Source: Conoideocrella luteorostrata (Eukaryota; Ascomycota; Sordariomycetes; Hypocreales; Clavicipitaceae). Taken from it: DNA of 44,193 nucleotides. This document shows, piece after piece, positions 22,188-36,166 of this stretch; the stretch's first letter is position 1; the number at the start of each line of letters is the position of its first letter. The notes under the pieces are model-generated. The model ran no database searches. It worked only from the letters and a program-made list of their open reading frames with translations, and had not been told where the DNA came from. Made by a program: the position numbers and the translations under genes. Where the stretch lies: contig JASWJB010000343.1 of NCBI GenBank assembly GCA_032433595.1, positions 1 to 44,193 on the forward strand, given 5' to 3'.

Positions 22188-24637
22188 GTTTATTACGATT
22201 GATAACGAATGTGTTGCAATGGACGCGATCAAAGAGAGCGAAAATGGAGATCTGGCTCAATAGGAAAATGATGAGCAGATCAAAGGGGTGAAGTCGAAGT
22301 GTGTGGTGTGGTGTGGCTTCGGCGAAATCACGATGGAGAAGGAAATATGGATCTACCACGGGAGCAGTCAAGTCTGGTGATAGACTAGAGTGGACATGTA
22401 GCTGAACTTCCACAACGAGCAAAATGGGCTCTGGAACGGAAGAGAGGTGGTGGCGGTGGTGGTCTGGTTCTAGTCGGGTCTGTTCTGTTTTAAAATGCGC
22501 TGCGCCGTGCTTGGGCTGCAACTAACGACAAAAACATAATACACTCCCCACAGCGCAACTACACTAGCTACAATTGACACTCTGACAGCGAAAAATCGAT
22601 ATTATAGGCTGCATCGTTGCCCCTGACCCGTGCGGCGTCTCCAGGTTTTTGGGCAAATTTTAGTCGCTAGTTCTGGAGCCAGGCTTGATTGAGGCTGTTT
22701 GCATTCCAAACCCTTGTTGGTTGGTTCGTTGGTCTAGAAAGTTGCAGATTTCATGATATTCAGATCCATAACATGATATGTACGGATGATTGGGGTCATG
22801 GTAGGATGCGGTACGGAGCATGGACGAAGTACGGAGTAGATGGTGTCGCGTGAATCAAAGCAGATTTGAAGCCGCAAATAGCTGCATTGGTTTCGGTCAT
22901 CGTATGTTGAAATGGGTCTGAAGGGCATAGCGCGGATCTGCCGCCCCTTTCCCAAAATATGTACGGAGTACTCCGTGCCATATAGAAACAGCACGAGAGT
23001 TCTTAAAGACAGCAATTAAATTATGGTCACCACGTGTTTGAGGCAGCTTCACTGTGTGGCGCGAATTACACAGTGGCGCCAACAGATGCAGCCAACATGC
23101 GCTTATTTATGATACGGCACACCAGCATCTTATGAGGGGTTAGTATAACAGCATGAAGTACGGAGTAAAGTACAGCAAGAGTACGGAGTAAAGAGTTCGA
23201 TAACTCTGGCGTAGTATGTGCATGTGTCCATTTCGTCCGTGATTTTTTTTTTTTTTAAAATTAGCTCCCTTGGCTGGGAAATTGTCGTTTCGCATCCTGG
23301 CAACGAACCACAGTGTTTGTTTGGCCCAAGACTGAGGCCAGATGGACAGGGAATTGATCCCTCAGTACTCCGTACTCCGTATTGTACTCCCGTATACCAC
23401 TCCGTACCACTCATCCCGAACCGTATTAGGCCATGCAATGCTATGTAATTCATTCGGGCTCGCTTTCCGCAGCTCCCGTCTCCTCCCTGATTCTTTGATC
23501 CGTCGTATAACTAGACTTGTGCATGGTCGAAAAGTCACCGGGGTCGAATGGAAACGACCCGCTACTGCATGCAATGACAGACCGGGGCGGGGCAGCTTTT
23601 GGACAGCTGTCCACATCGCGGGGCAACCTCGAAGGTACAAAGACGGCTGAAGTGACGAAGGGATATATAGTCGTCTAGACCCCAGTGTGTGTGGGATCTT
23701 TTAGCGATTCCTAGTCTATCATTCTCAGACGCTACGTAGTACAATGGCAGTCAGCCATACAAGAGAGGGAGTGTGCATTATATTGCGCATACTACATCTA
23801 TCTTCTCCATAAAGACTGCATACCCCAGAGCTGTCTCGTTCTTTGAGCTTCTGCACAATCCGTTCTCTAGGCCTGTACGGAGTAAACTACACGGAGAAAG
23901 TGTACAATATACATATAGTTATTCATTAAAACTCCAACACACCGTAGCGCGTGACAGGCTCACGCCTGGATGATTGGCCACAAAATAGTTGATGGCGTGC
24001 CCCATTTATTATGCGCATCCGTCGAGGAATACTTACTCATACACACGTCGCAAACCGCATATCTCCATCACCGCAATGCAATATATCTTGACTCGCTTGG
24101 CCGCGTCTTTGTCGTTGTCGTCTTTTACGCCAGACCTTGTCGACATCTTCCAACATATAACTCAAATGTGATGGTCTTTGACTCGCCGCAGTTGTCGCAG
24201 TCGCTGTAACAATGTAATGGCTTCGAGTTACACTCCCGCCATCAACGAGTCAATACCATGACCATCGCAATCAGTCCTACCAGACGAAGTACCACTCTTG
24301 CTGGCGCTTTGCCATCCAAGGCATGTTCTCTGCTGCGCGGCATCTGTATTGCATAGCTATTGCGTTCCATTTGATTCGTGGGAAAGTTCCCTCACTCAAC
24401 CTACGAAACCAACGATACATCGTCATAAGGCTGAATGATTCCGATGTTAAGCTCGGGACATCTGAGGTGCATCGAGCGTACGGCTGTGTGCAGATGACGC
24501 TGGGACCCGCTAATATTTACCATGAACCACTCCAAAACATTTTTGCGTGTTCGTCGTTCTACCCCACCGCTAACGTCCACAGAAGCCACCAGCTACGTCG
24601 CTCAAGTTTCATGATCAGCTCTCTTCTACTTTCTCAA
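22188..24637. other. Long gene-poor intergenic region with TACGGAGTA repeats
   Basis: About 2.4 kb between the divergent manC-like and ulp2-like genes. Open frames here are short and lack domains. Seven full copies of TACGGAGTA or its complement fall at 22830, 22962, 23159, 23182, 23366, 23373 and 23876, with partial copies between them. A T-run lies at about 23243-23256. The ends must contain the two divergent promoters. No gene is supported. Confidence 0.5.
22830..23884. repeat. Cluster of dispersed 9-mer repeat TACGGAGTA / TACTCCGTA
   Basis: Full copies begin at 22830, 22962, 23159, 23182, 23366, 23373 (overlapping the previous) and 23876. At 22962 the two orientations abut to make a near-palindrome. 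Further copies elsewhere in the window begin at 12145, 19208, 32033, 32349, 42230, 42237, 42338 and 43998. All but the one at 12145 are intergenic; that one lies in an intron of the transporter. The motif is frequent in eurotiomycete intergenic DNA; its role is not established as far as I know. Confidence 0.7.
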
Positions 24638-27600
24638 ATGGGACGCGGTAAGCTGGGGTAGCTGCTAGAACCTCTCTATAGCCAAAGTTCAACCATTTCT
24701 AACCTTCGACTTCGCCATACCCTGCTGTAGCTCGCGACCTCCACTCTGCAACCCGCCCACCACGACACGAACAAAAATTTCCGACGAACCCGGGCTGGAG
24801 AGTCGTGCTGGTGAAGAAGGGCTGGGTCTTAGATTTGTTTCTGAGGGAAGCAAGAGACGGCGCTCTCCATGGGAGTATGCGAAACCATTGTGTACATGAC
24901 GTTTTCTGGCATCGCTGCTGACTTTGACCCCAGTCCTCTTGCGCGATACTATTCCGAGGCAAACTCATTCCCTGACTATGGGTATGAAGCTATACATACC
25001 TTTGATATACATGTGCCGATACTAAAGTTCGCTTCAGGACTCCGAGCGAGAAAATGCCTTCGAAACGGATGGTAAGGATTCAGCAGCACCTTGCGGGACG
25101 AGCAGCAAGAAGCTGACACCAAACAGAGGCAGATCAACGGCTCTACAGCAGGAGGTCTAAATACGTTGACAAAACTTCCACGACCTGCCACTAGTCCGTA
25201 TTCACCAAGCGAGAGCCCTCGAACCAAGCGGCAAAAGATTAATGAGACCCCTTCAAAAGACTCTGTTTATAGTCCTTACTTTGCAGCTTCCGCCGAGCCT
25301 TGTGTTGCAAAAATAAGCCCCGACTTCACGCCTAGTGGTTCTCAAGACGATCTGCACGATTTCAACAGTACCACGAGTACTGGAAAGTCAAAGGTTCGGG
25401 TCAAGAGTCCACGGTCACGGCGAAAGAGTGGATCATCTTCCGGAACGAATCAGCTGCTGGAGGTTGCAAGAAGGGGCGAAGCCATTACCGTTGAGATTCC
25501 GGGTCGTAGAGATGCCGTAGATACGCTTGACAGTCCCGATATATTGACAGAGGAGAACGGTCCTCCACCGACGAACGCTCGCTCGGATATTGTTCGTCAA
25601 GGTCCGAAGCGGCCGCGGGAACTACAGGACACAGAGACATCTAGTCTACGTCTTAAACGGCTACGAATTCAACCACCAAGAGAGTCAATAGATTCGGAAG
25701 ATGAACTAAGTAGAGATCAGGTTGGAAAGCGATTCACAAACTCCTCTACTTTGACGAGACCGAAACGTCAAGCATCAAGAGGCGACATACAACCCACACG
25801 GTTCTTGAAACCTCAATCGACTCCGCCTAACCGGATATTACGCCAAAAAATTCCAGACTTACGTGTGAGGAGAGCGGTCTCTGGTAAACACATGTATGAC
25901 AGCAAAAGCGAACAATGTAAATTGGTCCTTAGACAACCCGATGTCGGGTCGCAAACTATATGCCCGAGTAGTACGATGGATGAGAAAGTGTGTCTAGATT
26001 GGATGGCGATCGATTTTGACAACATCACAAAGGTGCAACATGCTGCTACCAAGAGCCCATATGTCCACATCATGAGACCTCGAGGCGCCAGTTATGAAGC
26101 CACCCTGTGGTTGCATTTAATGGACCACGAAGATGTCATGAATTTTACAAACGCTATAAAGCGTAGCCAATCAGTGTATTGTTCTGTGTAAGCTACTTGC
26201 GAGCATTTGTTTTTCAGATCAAGCTAATCATCACTATCCAGCTCCGAACTAGCCGCCAAATGGGACAATGCCTGGGAAACAGCAACGAAGTATCAGGTAG
26301 CAAATCCTAGCAAGGCTTCATCATCCGACTTTCCTAATACACGGCAAAATCAACTTCGATCTCAATTGCAACCAACTGATGATGACGGTGCAATGATCGC
26401 GTCCATTCGACGAGAGAAACTTGTTGAAAGAATGAAATCCGCAACAAGTGAAGAACGCCGGCCAAACAACCCTGGCAGAGAAGTAGAGGCCTCTACCCCA
26501 AGGCATCCGGCCACAAGGCGAACACGGCAGTCTTCCCCTACCTACGTTCCCCAGGAACAAAGTCTGGATCTATGGACCAATCAAAACCCGGGCTGGAAAG
26601 AGCGTTGGCACAAATCATTGGTGTTTCCTGCTACTGGCAAGAACAGGGCTACCGTGGACAGCGATGACATTATGAGACTCGACGAGGGTGAATTTCTTAA
26701 TGACAACCTAATCAGTTTCTACGGGCGATATCTGCAGTTTAAGCTCGAAACCGAAAAGCCGAAGCTCCTTAATAAGGTGTACTTTTTCAGCACGTTTTTC
26801 TTTGAGAAACTGAGGTCAACAAAGGGCAAGATCAACTTTGAAGGTGTCAAGTCTTGGACAGCCAAGTTCGATCTGTTTTCCTTTGACTACATCATAGTTC
26901 CAGTCAATGAGCATGCGCATTGGTATCTAGCCATTATTTGTAACACGCCGAATGCTGTCAATGGCATCCCTAATGAGAACGAGGGAGTTGCTACGCAGGG
27001 CAAGGACGTCTCGTCTGCTCAGATAGCGGCAATCGAACGAGACATGTCTGACGTAACTATACGGGACGACAGCGGTCAGATTCAACCTGCTGATGTCGAA
27101 ATTATCGGCTCTCCCGAGAGTTCAGCAAAGACATTGCAGTACTCATCCCCGACCTCGAAGAACGAGACACAGCACGGTTCTGAAACAAATGCTAGATCCG
27201 CGCGATTTGTTGATCCGAAAACACCCAAGATTGTCACTCTGGACTCGTTAGGTAGTCCCCACGCTGCCACATGCAAAGCCCTCAAAGAATATCTTATTGC
27301 AGAAGCGAAGGACAAGAAACGAGTGGACTTGGCCATCATCCCCAATGGCATGACGGCCAAAAAAATTCCTGAACAGGACAACTTTTGCGATTGTGGAGTA
27401 TATATCCTAGGTTATATGGAAGAATTCTTGAAGGACCCCGATGAGACTGTTCGCAAGTTATTACAAAGGGAGCCCATAGGGTGGGACATCCGCCCATCTC
27501 AACTGCGCAACCAGGTGCGAGACCTATTATTTGAATTGCAACAAGAGCAACATGTGCGTCTCGAAAAGGAGATGGAGGAGAAGCGGATGCTATCTTTGAA

Positions 27601-28279
27601 AAGAAAGGCGGCCGCGAAGGCAAAGCTTGGAATACCTGATACGGGCTCTTCGCCGACTCCAAACCGGAAACATGTTTTCGTGAATTTGGCTATCCCACCC
27701 GATGTAGCAGCTGTCGCTAACGGGGCACCATTTGGTACGACGGCGGCGGCCATCGAGGAAACCATTAGAAGCGATAGGCAAACAGAGGACAGCGTACCGC
27801 AGCCGAGCAACAGACTTTCAAAAGATGAGTCCGTGCTCATTAAAGCCCAGAAGAATAATCCAGCCACTATCGCGAGGGTCCCGGACGAGATCATCCAACA
27901 CATGCCATCATCGCCCCACCGTATTCCGTCAAATTTCGCATTGAAGCTATCAGGGACAAGGAAATCAGACTTAAAGCTGAAAACTGCGACAGACAAAGCA
28001 GGCGACGAAACTGTTATGGAGGCCCTTCCTGGCTCGACCTCTGAAATCGAAGTGCAAGTGACAAGAGCTACGCTAACGAGGGTTAAGCGTGTATCTCTTG
28101 AACCTACAGATGTTGAAGAAGTAATGTCAATATCTCGCCAAAGAACGACCAGGCAACAGTCTAAGCAACTCGAGTCATCGCCACTTTTGGTACAGCCTCT
28201 GAGATCCAGTCAGAGCTTGTCGCCTACTAAACCGCGAGCTCAGTATGATGGCATTGAGAGGTCCGTAGACTTGACATGA
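24638..28279 (+). CDS. ulp2: SUMO-specific protease, Ulp2/SENP6-7 type
   Basis: Supported exons: one ending at 24889, then 24934-24981, 25038-25071, 25127-26187 and 26242-28279; these junctions close in frame. The 5' end is uncertain: an ATG at 24638 with donor at 24648 could join in frame by several acceptors, or translation may start at 24869 or 24896. The catalytic C48 domain holds GEFLNDNLISFYGRYL, H in HAHWYLAIICN, D in VTLDSLG, and Q and C in EQDNFCDCGVYILGY, all four active-site residues. About 90 residues of low-complexity sequence are inserted between the His strand and the Asp strand, as in Ulp2/SENP6-7. Upstream is a possible PH-like region (WMAIDFDNITKVQH...VMNFTNAIKRS); flanks are long, disordered and KR-rich. 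It removes SUMO chains, probably in the nucleus. Confidence 0.88.
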
Positions 28280-28805
28280 GATTTCAAATTAAAATAGAAT
28301 AGAGGGCTACAGCTGTTTGATTGAGTTCGGCTGCTTTTGCTCATGATCACTGATCAAGAAGGGATTTCGAGAAAGGTATTTCATACTTGATCTTCGACAG
28401 AGTCGGGGCGTCCTTTTGAGGGAAACTTCTGCATAGGTTGGGGATTGGCGTTTCGGATGAACTCTTTTGTGCTTGGAAGTATGTATTAAGGCGTGGATAG
28501 AGCTTGCGTTGCAGCAGGGGATGACAGCATGTCTATAGACGAGTCCATTACGATGAGAGTTCCAGAGGCGCCCCCAAATTTCAGAGCCATGCGCTAGGGC
28601 TATTGCAGATTTAAATTGGGGGAAATTTCTCGAATAGAATTCAAGTCACTTACTAGCGGTGTATATAGTCGGTAGATGTGAATTCACGAAGCCGACTCAT
28701 CAACTTATCTACAACTATCCCATACCCATTGCTTTCTACGAAAGACAAAAAAAAAAGTACCCATACGCCTAATAAATGACGTTTTATATAAACATGCGAC
28801 CCACG
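28280..28805. other. Convergent region between ulp2 and rrp9
   Basis: About 525 bp of AT-rich sequence between converging stops, with an A-run at about 28747-28757. No gene is seen. Confidence 0.4.
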
Positions 28806-30587
28806 CTATGATTCACTTTCGCTGTCAGACTCAGAGCCTTCATCACGACCATTAGCTGGTGTTTGTGGTAATCTAGGCACTTCAAAGATTATACCGCCGT
28901 TGCGAACCCCTCCTTTACAAACTTTCCACCTTCCGAAGCGGTGTTCCTGCGCGACAGCAGCGACAACACAAAGGCCGTCATGGCCACGATCTCCGCGTTC
29001 AAAAACGGTGATGTCGTTAATGATTCCAGGTATGGGTCGTTTGGAATCAGCTGTGCCGTGGCTGTTCGGGACATCTTCGACTGAATCGTTGTCATAATCA
29101 TCGGCAAAATCACCTAGAATGCCGATGTGTTCAATCTTTTTTTTGTCTTCAGTGAGCTTCCAAACACGAATATGGCCATCCCAGCTGCCGCTGAGAATAA
29201 TATCTGAGTATGGTATTGTCCTGAGTGCAGTGATCCAGCGGGGTGTTGCCGCCGGAACGACCCTGTCTGGATTTGGTGTCACTTCCGCGGAGGCGGACAG
29301 GGGATCAAGAGTAGGGTCTAAGCCATGGGCGATGGGTTGTATGTGGACGGGCTTCTTTTTCGTAAGGCTCCAAAGGGAGATGGCGCCGTTGTCACTGCCG
29401 GTAACAAACAGATCGTCGTCGATCATGGCAATACGGTCCATGCTGCCTTCATGAAGGAGGGATCGAGGGTCAACGCCGTGGGGAAGGTTCTTCTTGTCGG
29501 CACCTCCGCCGCGGAAAACAAGCTGTGTTTCCTCCATGACTTTCCACAGACGGGCGGTTCTATCCCTAGCACCTACACTGACACAGCGCTCTTGGGCAAG
29601 AGCATCGATATCCACGACGTGGTCCTGGTGACCGAATAGGGTCTCAATGTAGGCAAGCTCGTCTAAGCTCCATACTTTGACTGTTCGATCTTTTGACGCA
29701 GAATAGAGTTGGTTTGTGCCGCGGCGGAAAGCTAGTGCGGTAATCGCATCTCGGTGGTGCGAGAGTACCTTGATTGGCTGTAGTGTAGCCGCATCGTACA
29801 CAATCATCTTCTTGTCCTCTCCACCGGTGACAACATATTTCCCGTCGGGAGACGCTGCTACAGCCAGAATTGTAGCAGTGTGTCTTTTGTAATTTCTGTC
29901 CTTGCTCTTGCTCTTGTTGCCTCTGATCCAAGCCTCCAGCTCGGGTCGCTTCCTCGCCGGAGCCGCGGGCTTTTTCGATTTTCGTCTTGTAACTTGAGGA
30001 AATTGGTCTCGTGGGAGGTCCTGGATCCTCCACTTATGTAGAGTCAGATCTTTGGTCGTCGTGTATACGTAAGGAGCACATGCAGTGATCGATGTGACGG
30101 AATTGGTGTTTGTGCGGAAAAAGGTTTGCGAAGCCCTATTCAATGCCAATTGAGTCGATAATTGGCGGTATACTCTGCCCTTTGTCTCGGCAACGTCTTC
30201 TTGTAATCTCTCAGCGATTAAGTCCCGGTCGATTTCGGCAGCATCAAATCCTGCTTCGTCCACGTGCTCCTTCACATTCTCGAGGTAGCGCTCTGCAAGA
30301 CGAAGCCTTTTCTCAGCAGCCGTTTCTCCTTCTTCGTCTGAGCTCTGGCGATCTTCTACGTTCTCCTCATTGTCTGCGTTTGAGGCGCTATCACCACTTT
30401 CGTCATCATCGGAGTCGCTACCAGAGATTGGCTCGTCCCGCTCTAGTCTCTTCTTGCTACTGCCTCTGGCTGAAGACGACTTGTTGAATGATGCTTTGGC
30501 TCCGGCAATTTTCTTTTTGGGTGCTTCTGGGGCAGTAGATCGCTTTCGCTTCTTATGGGCTCCGGGTATGGTGAAAAAGGACGACAT
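28806..30587 (-). CDS. rrp9: U3 snoRNP WD40 protein Rrp9 (U3-55K)
   Basis: A single exon encodes 593 aa. The N-terminus MSSFFTIPGAHKKRKRS is followed by a Lys-rich and then acidic Ser/Asp stretch (about residues 40-90), a likely nucleolar-localisation region. A conserved helix (AEKRLRLAERYLENVK) typical of Rrp9 comes next. The WD40 propeller runs from about 150 to 580: TATILAVAASPDGKYVVTGG, HHRDAITALAFRRGTNQLYSASKDRTVKVW, GHQDHVVDIDAL and SGSWDGHIRVW. The inserted loop before the last blades is charged. Rrp9 binds U3 snoRNA box B/C and is needed for 18S rRNA processing. It is divergent from pre1, sharing a 371-bp promoter. Confidence 0.94.
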   Translation of the reverse strand: MSSFFTIPGAHKKRKRSTAPEAPKKKIAGAKASFNKSSSARGSSKKRLERDEPISGSDSDDDESGDSASNADNEENVEDRQSSDEEGETAAEKRLRLAERYLENVKEHVDEAGFDAAEIDRDLIAERLQEDVAETKGRVYRQLSTQLALNRASQTFFRTNTNSVTSITACAPYVYTTTKDLTLHKWRIQDLPRDQFPQVTRRKSKKPAAPARKRPELEAWIRGNKSKSKDRNYKRHTATILAVAASPDGKYVVTGGEDKKMIVYDAATLQPIKVLSHHRDAITALAFRRGTNQLYSASKDRTVKVWSLDELAYIETLFGHQDHVVDIDALAQERCVSVGARDRTARLWKVMEETQLVFRGGGADKKNLPHGVDPRSLLHEGSMDRIAMIDDDLFVTGSDNGAISLWSLTKKKPVHIQPIAHGLDPTLDPLSASAEVTPNPDRVVPAATPRWITALRTIPYSDIILSGSWDGHIRVWKLTEDKKKIEHIGILGDFADDYDNDSVEDVPNSHGTADSKRPIPGIINDITVFERGDRGHDGLCVVAAVAQEHRFGRWKVCKGGVRNGGIIFEVPRLPQTPANGRDEGSESDSESES

Positions 30588-30958
30588 GGTCGCTCACCTG
30601 ATGAATTCCGACTGGTCTGCGTTCTGTCCCGCTCCAGGCTGTGTGATATATGAGCTGCGTCGCTCAAGGGAAAAAAAGTTCTAGTTGAAAATCGTTGACC
30701 CCGCTATGCGCCAAAGAACAGCCAATCACAAACTTTTGTCGGTGAATAGTGCCTCCGATTACCAGGCGGTGAGTGACGGCATTAATCCGCCCGTGGGCAA
30801 GTGGTAGAGTCGACGCGCAGCGCTACAGCCTAGCGGGTCTTCAGCTCCAAGCATCCATCACACCAGCAAGCTACGTCCATCTCTCACATCTTGTCCCACA
30901 TCTTACTGTCTTGCTTAACCTCGAGAACACAGCAAGAGCACCGCACGTAATTGTCATC
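30588..30958. promoter_or_regulatory. Shared divergent promoter of rrp9 (-) and pre1 (+)
   Basis: 371 bp separate the two start sites. A CCAAT box (GCCAATCACA) begins at 30721, about mid-way. A yeast-type PACE site is not seen. Shared transcriptional control of a ribosome-biogenesis gene and a proteasome gene is inference. Confidence 0.45.
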
Positions 30959-31816
30959 ATGTGAGTATTATGCATCTACATCTGCAAATGTGCCTCGGAA
31001 TTGTTAGCTAACAGTTCTTTATAGGGAGGTTCTGCTAGGAATTTCAGGCAAGGACTTCACCATCATAGCCGCCTCAAAGGCAGCGATGCGTGGTGCTACT
31101 ATCCTTAAAGCTTCTGACGATAAGACGAGAGCATTGAACAAGCATACCCTGATGGCATTCTCTGGAGAGGCGGGCGATACAGGTATGACTGCTCGAGGAC
31201 ATGGAAAGAGAATAAATGACCCTCGCTCGAGACGAGGGTGTAAGGGGCCTCAAGCTAACATCTTGACAGTACAATTTGCGGAGTACATTCAAAGAAATGC
31301 TCAACTTTATTCGATGCGGAACGAGACTGAATTGTCGCCGTCAGGGCTGGCACACTTCGTTCGTGGAGAGCTTGCTTCCAGCCTGCGATCACGCCACCCC
31401 TACAACGTGAACCTCTTGATGGGAGGTGTCGATCCCATTACGGGCAAGCCACACCTGTACTGGCTTGATTATTTGGCTTCATTGGCTGAAGTTCCTTATG
31501 CCGCACATGGTTACGCACAGTACGTATAGTCTCTGTTGCAGTGCTAAGCCTACGACAAGCGGCGTATATGTTGAATGAAGAATTCCATTTAGCTAATCTC
31601 GAATTATAATGCAGGTACTACTGTTTGTCTATCTTGGATAAACACCATCATCCCGATATCACGTTTGTGCAAGGGATCAAGCTCCTAACGATGTGCACGG
31701 ATGAGCTGAAGCGTCGGTTACCAATTGATTTCAAGGGCATGGTAGTCAAAGCGATCAAAGCCGATGGAATTGTGGACATAGAGTTTGACGATGACAAGAT
31801 CGTAAAGAGCGCATAG
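30959..31816 (+). CDS. pre1: 20S proteasome subunit beta-4 (Pre1/PSMB2)
   Basis: Exons 30959-30960, 31025-31182, 31270-31519 and 31615-31816 give 203 aa. The first exon supplies only AT of the initiator; the G comes from exon 2, so an intron interrupts the start codon. Left unspliced, the ATG would be followed at once by TGA. The mature sequence MEVLLGISGKDFTIIAAS, with GATILKASDDKTRALNKHTLMAFSGEAGD and FAEYIQRNAQLY, is diagnostic of beta-4. As in other beta-4 subunits there is no Thr-1 propeptide processing site, so it is a non-catalytic ring member. MGGVDPITGKPHLYWLDYLAS is the conserved central segment. Length matches yeast Pre1 (about 200 aa). Confidence 0.95.
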
Positions 31817-33570
31817 TTGGCTGCTTGGGAGTAAGATGAGACCTGTATTAATATCATATTGCCTATCAATGAGGCTGATAAATGAGACGGCTTCTTGTAG
31901 TAGGAAGGGTACTCTACCTATTGTGCGCTGCGCACCCGTTAAACGAGGTACCTCACTCTTCGGTGCACGTGAGATATGAAAGCATCAGCCTATCAAGAAC
32001 CGGTTTCAACGACCCGAGAAAGTTGAACACAGTACGGAGTAAGTCTCCTTGCGTAACGAAAGTGACAAATTCGCCAGACTTCTATGCTATTTCCTGCCCT
32101 GTAACTACAGATCTAGCTTAACCACTCCTTCGAAATGTATTGAACCATCATACAAAGCCATTCATTCCTCGTTGAATCGCCAAACCCGCTCTTGTTGACG
32201 TATATTTACTAGTCAAATATAAACTTTCAGACACTGTAGAACCCATGGAGAGCGCTCCTTTAATAAGTAGCGTTTTCGGCTCGAGCATCTGTTACCGAGT
32301 TATCTTATCGTTCTTGTTGCCGTGCGTGGTGTTTGTTAGCACTAGCGGTACTCCGTAGTCAAAAACAAGATAGACCGTGGAAAGCTTTTGAAAGAGGTGG
32401 AACAGTCAATGCTAGTTTCATGGCAAATAGTCAGATCATGCAGAATGTGTGGCGCATGGTATACGATCGTCTGCAAGAGAAGAGTGGCCAGCCAGATGGT
32501 CGACCACTGTTGATCTCAGATGGCACTTGCTGTGACGTACCAGCAGTATTGACCGAATCCTCACATCCTCCCTCCCCGTACTTATCATGCAGCAAAGGGG
32601 GAAATTACAGAAACGATTGCGCATCAGACGTTGTTTCAGTTGGAGGGAGGCACTGTCAAGACCGGATCAAAAGAGAAACGGTCGCGACCTTGCATCCGAG
32701 TTCTAGAAAATCCTTCTTTAGCCCCAACCGAAACACGGGCTTGATTGTGCAAGTTCAATACAACATAGGAAAAGGTGAAAGGAGCGCAAGCCGCGTTCTT
32801 ATCTATACAACGGCGCCGAGATCCAGTTGTGAACCATGGGTAGTGGTATGGGACGACAATAGATGATGTCTTCGTGGATGGAATATTCATGTCGAGCTCC
32901 GGGGAATTAATGGCGGCGCGGCATTTCACAATATCATCGTCAAACGGTGCGTCTAAGCAGGCGTATGCGCTGAGAGTGGTGGCGGACTGGTGGTGATAGC
33001 GACCGTCGGGTTGGCATTTATGTTCCAACAAAGTATATTATCTGACTCCAACGTGCGAGTCTCGCGGGCGGACCCCCCGTGAGATACACGGACATACCTA
33101 TGCCTGGCACCTCCGTCGGTAGGCATCGCCTCGTCGCATTCTCACAGGGATAGTTGGAGTTAGCGGCAGACTCTTGCAAGTCTTGCCAGCGCTAACCTCA
33201 TTACGGGACGGCATTGCTGGGCTTGAGAGAATACCTGGTGACGAGCACCCGACCAAGGCTCAGGCTGACCACTCTGATTGCCGGGGTACGGACGGAGGAG
33301 TACAAGTACATATGCTGCCAGTTGCTCAGGTGGGTTGATAACGATCGCTCACCGCACTTCAGAATACTGAGCGACACGGCTTCTAGTTGGCTGGCTTAGG
33401 TTCTGAGGCTGCTGAAACGCGCTGTCAGTGGTTGTCCAGAAGCATCAGTATCCACTTTCCCTCGGATGCCCACTTTCCATTGCGCATCTTTCCAGAGGGT
33501 GAGGCAAATGGGAAAAAATTTATCTGACCCTCCCCGATTGGGCACTAGTCCCTTACTGGTCACCAGCGAA
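31817..33570. other. Gene-poor intergenic region between pre1 and the ded1 leader
   Basis: About 1.75 kb without a supported gene. TACGGAGTA at 32033 and TACTCCGTA at 32349 are present. An open stretch at 32333-32866 (+) has no domain and uneven composition. The rest is unremarkable. Confidence 0.45.
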
Positions 33571-34041
33571 GTAATTTTTCCCCCTGCCTTCCTTTCGCCT
33601 CCTAACGACTCGCTCGTCCCTTTCCTCCCCTTCCCACAACTTAAACCTCTAACTCCACGAATCCTTCAACCCCCCTCCTCTCATCCTCCCATCTAGGTCA
33701 TATCTAGAGACCGTCCGTCTTTCCTTGGTCTTTCCTTTGAAGTTCAGTTCTTCGAGGGATCGTGCAAGTACCGGCTTCTGTAATATTTTTTTTTTGGGGA
33801 AAGAACAAGTCCTTTCTTTTCCTTCTCTTCAATTAACGTCTTTATTTCCTGTCTCATCGTTTTCGACGCGAGCGGCAGGTCACATCTCTGATTTCACTCT
33901 TTCATCTTTTGCGAGGGTGACTTTCTTGTTCACGATCGACTGTTGTTTCGGGCCTCCCCGGTATTCGAAGCATTACTCCGTGACGGCTCATCGTTACAAC
34001 ACAACGGAATATTAGCATCTGAAATTCCATCTTCGCCCAAT
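33571..34041 (+). promoter_or_regulatory. Pyrimidine-rich promoter and 5' leader of ded1
   Basis: Long C/T tracts run from about 33575 to 33760 (for example around 33615-33700), with a T-run at 33785-33796, leading to the ATG at 34042. Such tracts are typical of highly expressed fungal genes. Short open frames at 33725-34015 could be upstream ORFs; one at 33943 overlaps the start. Confidence 0.45.

Positions 34042-36166
<2,125 letters not shown>

Noticed and set aside
23973..24661. Short plus-strand frames before the ulp2-like gene
   Set aside because: No domains; composition resembles surrounding intergenic DNA.
32333..32866. Plus-strand frame of 177 codons between pre1 and ded1
   Set aside because: No recognised motif, uneven composition and no supporting splice signals; treated as chance.
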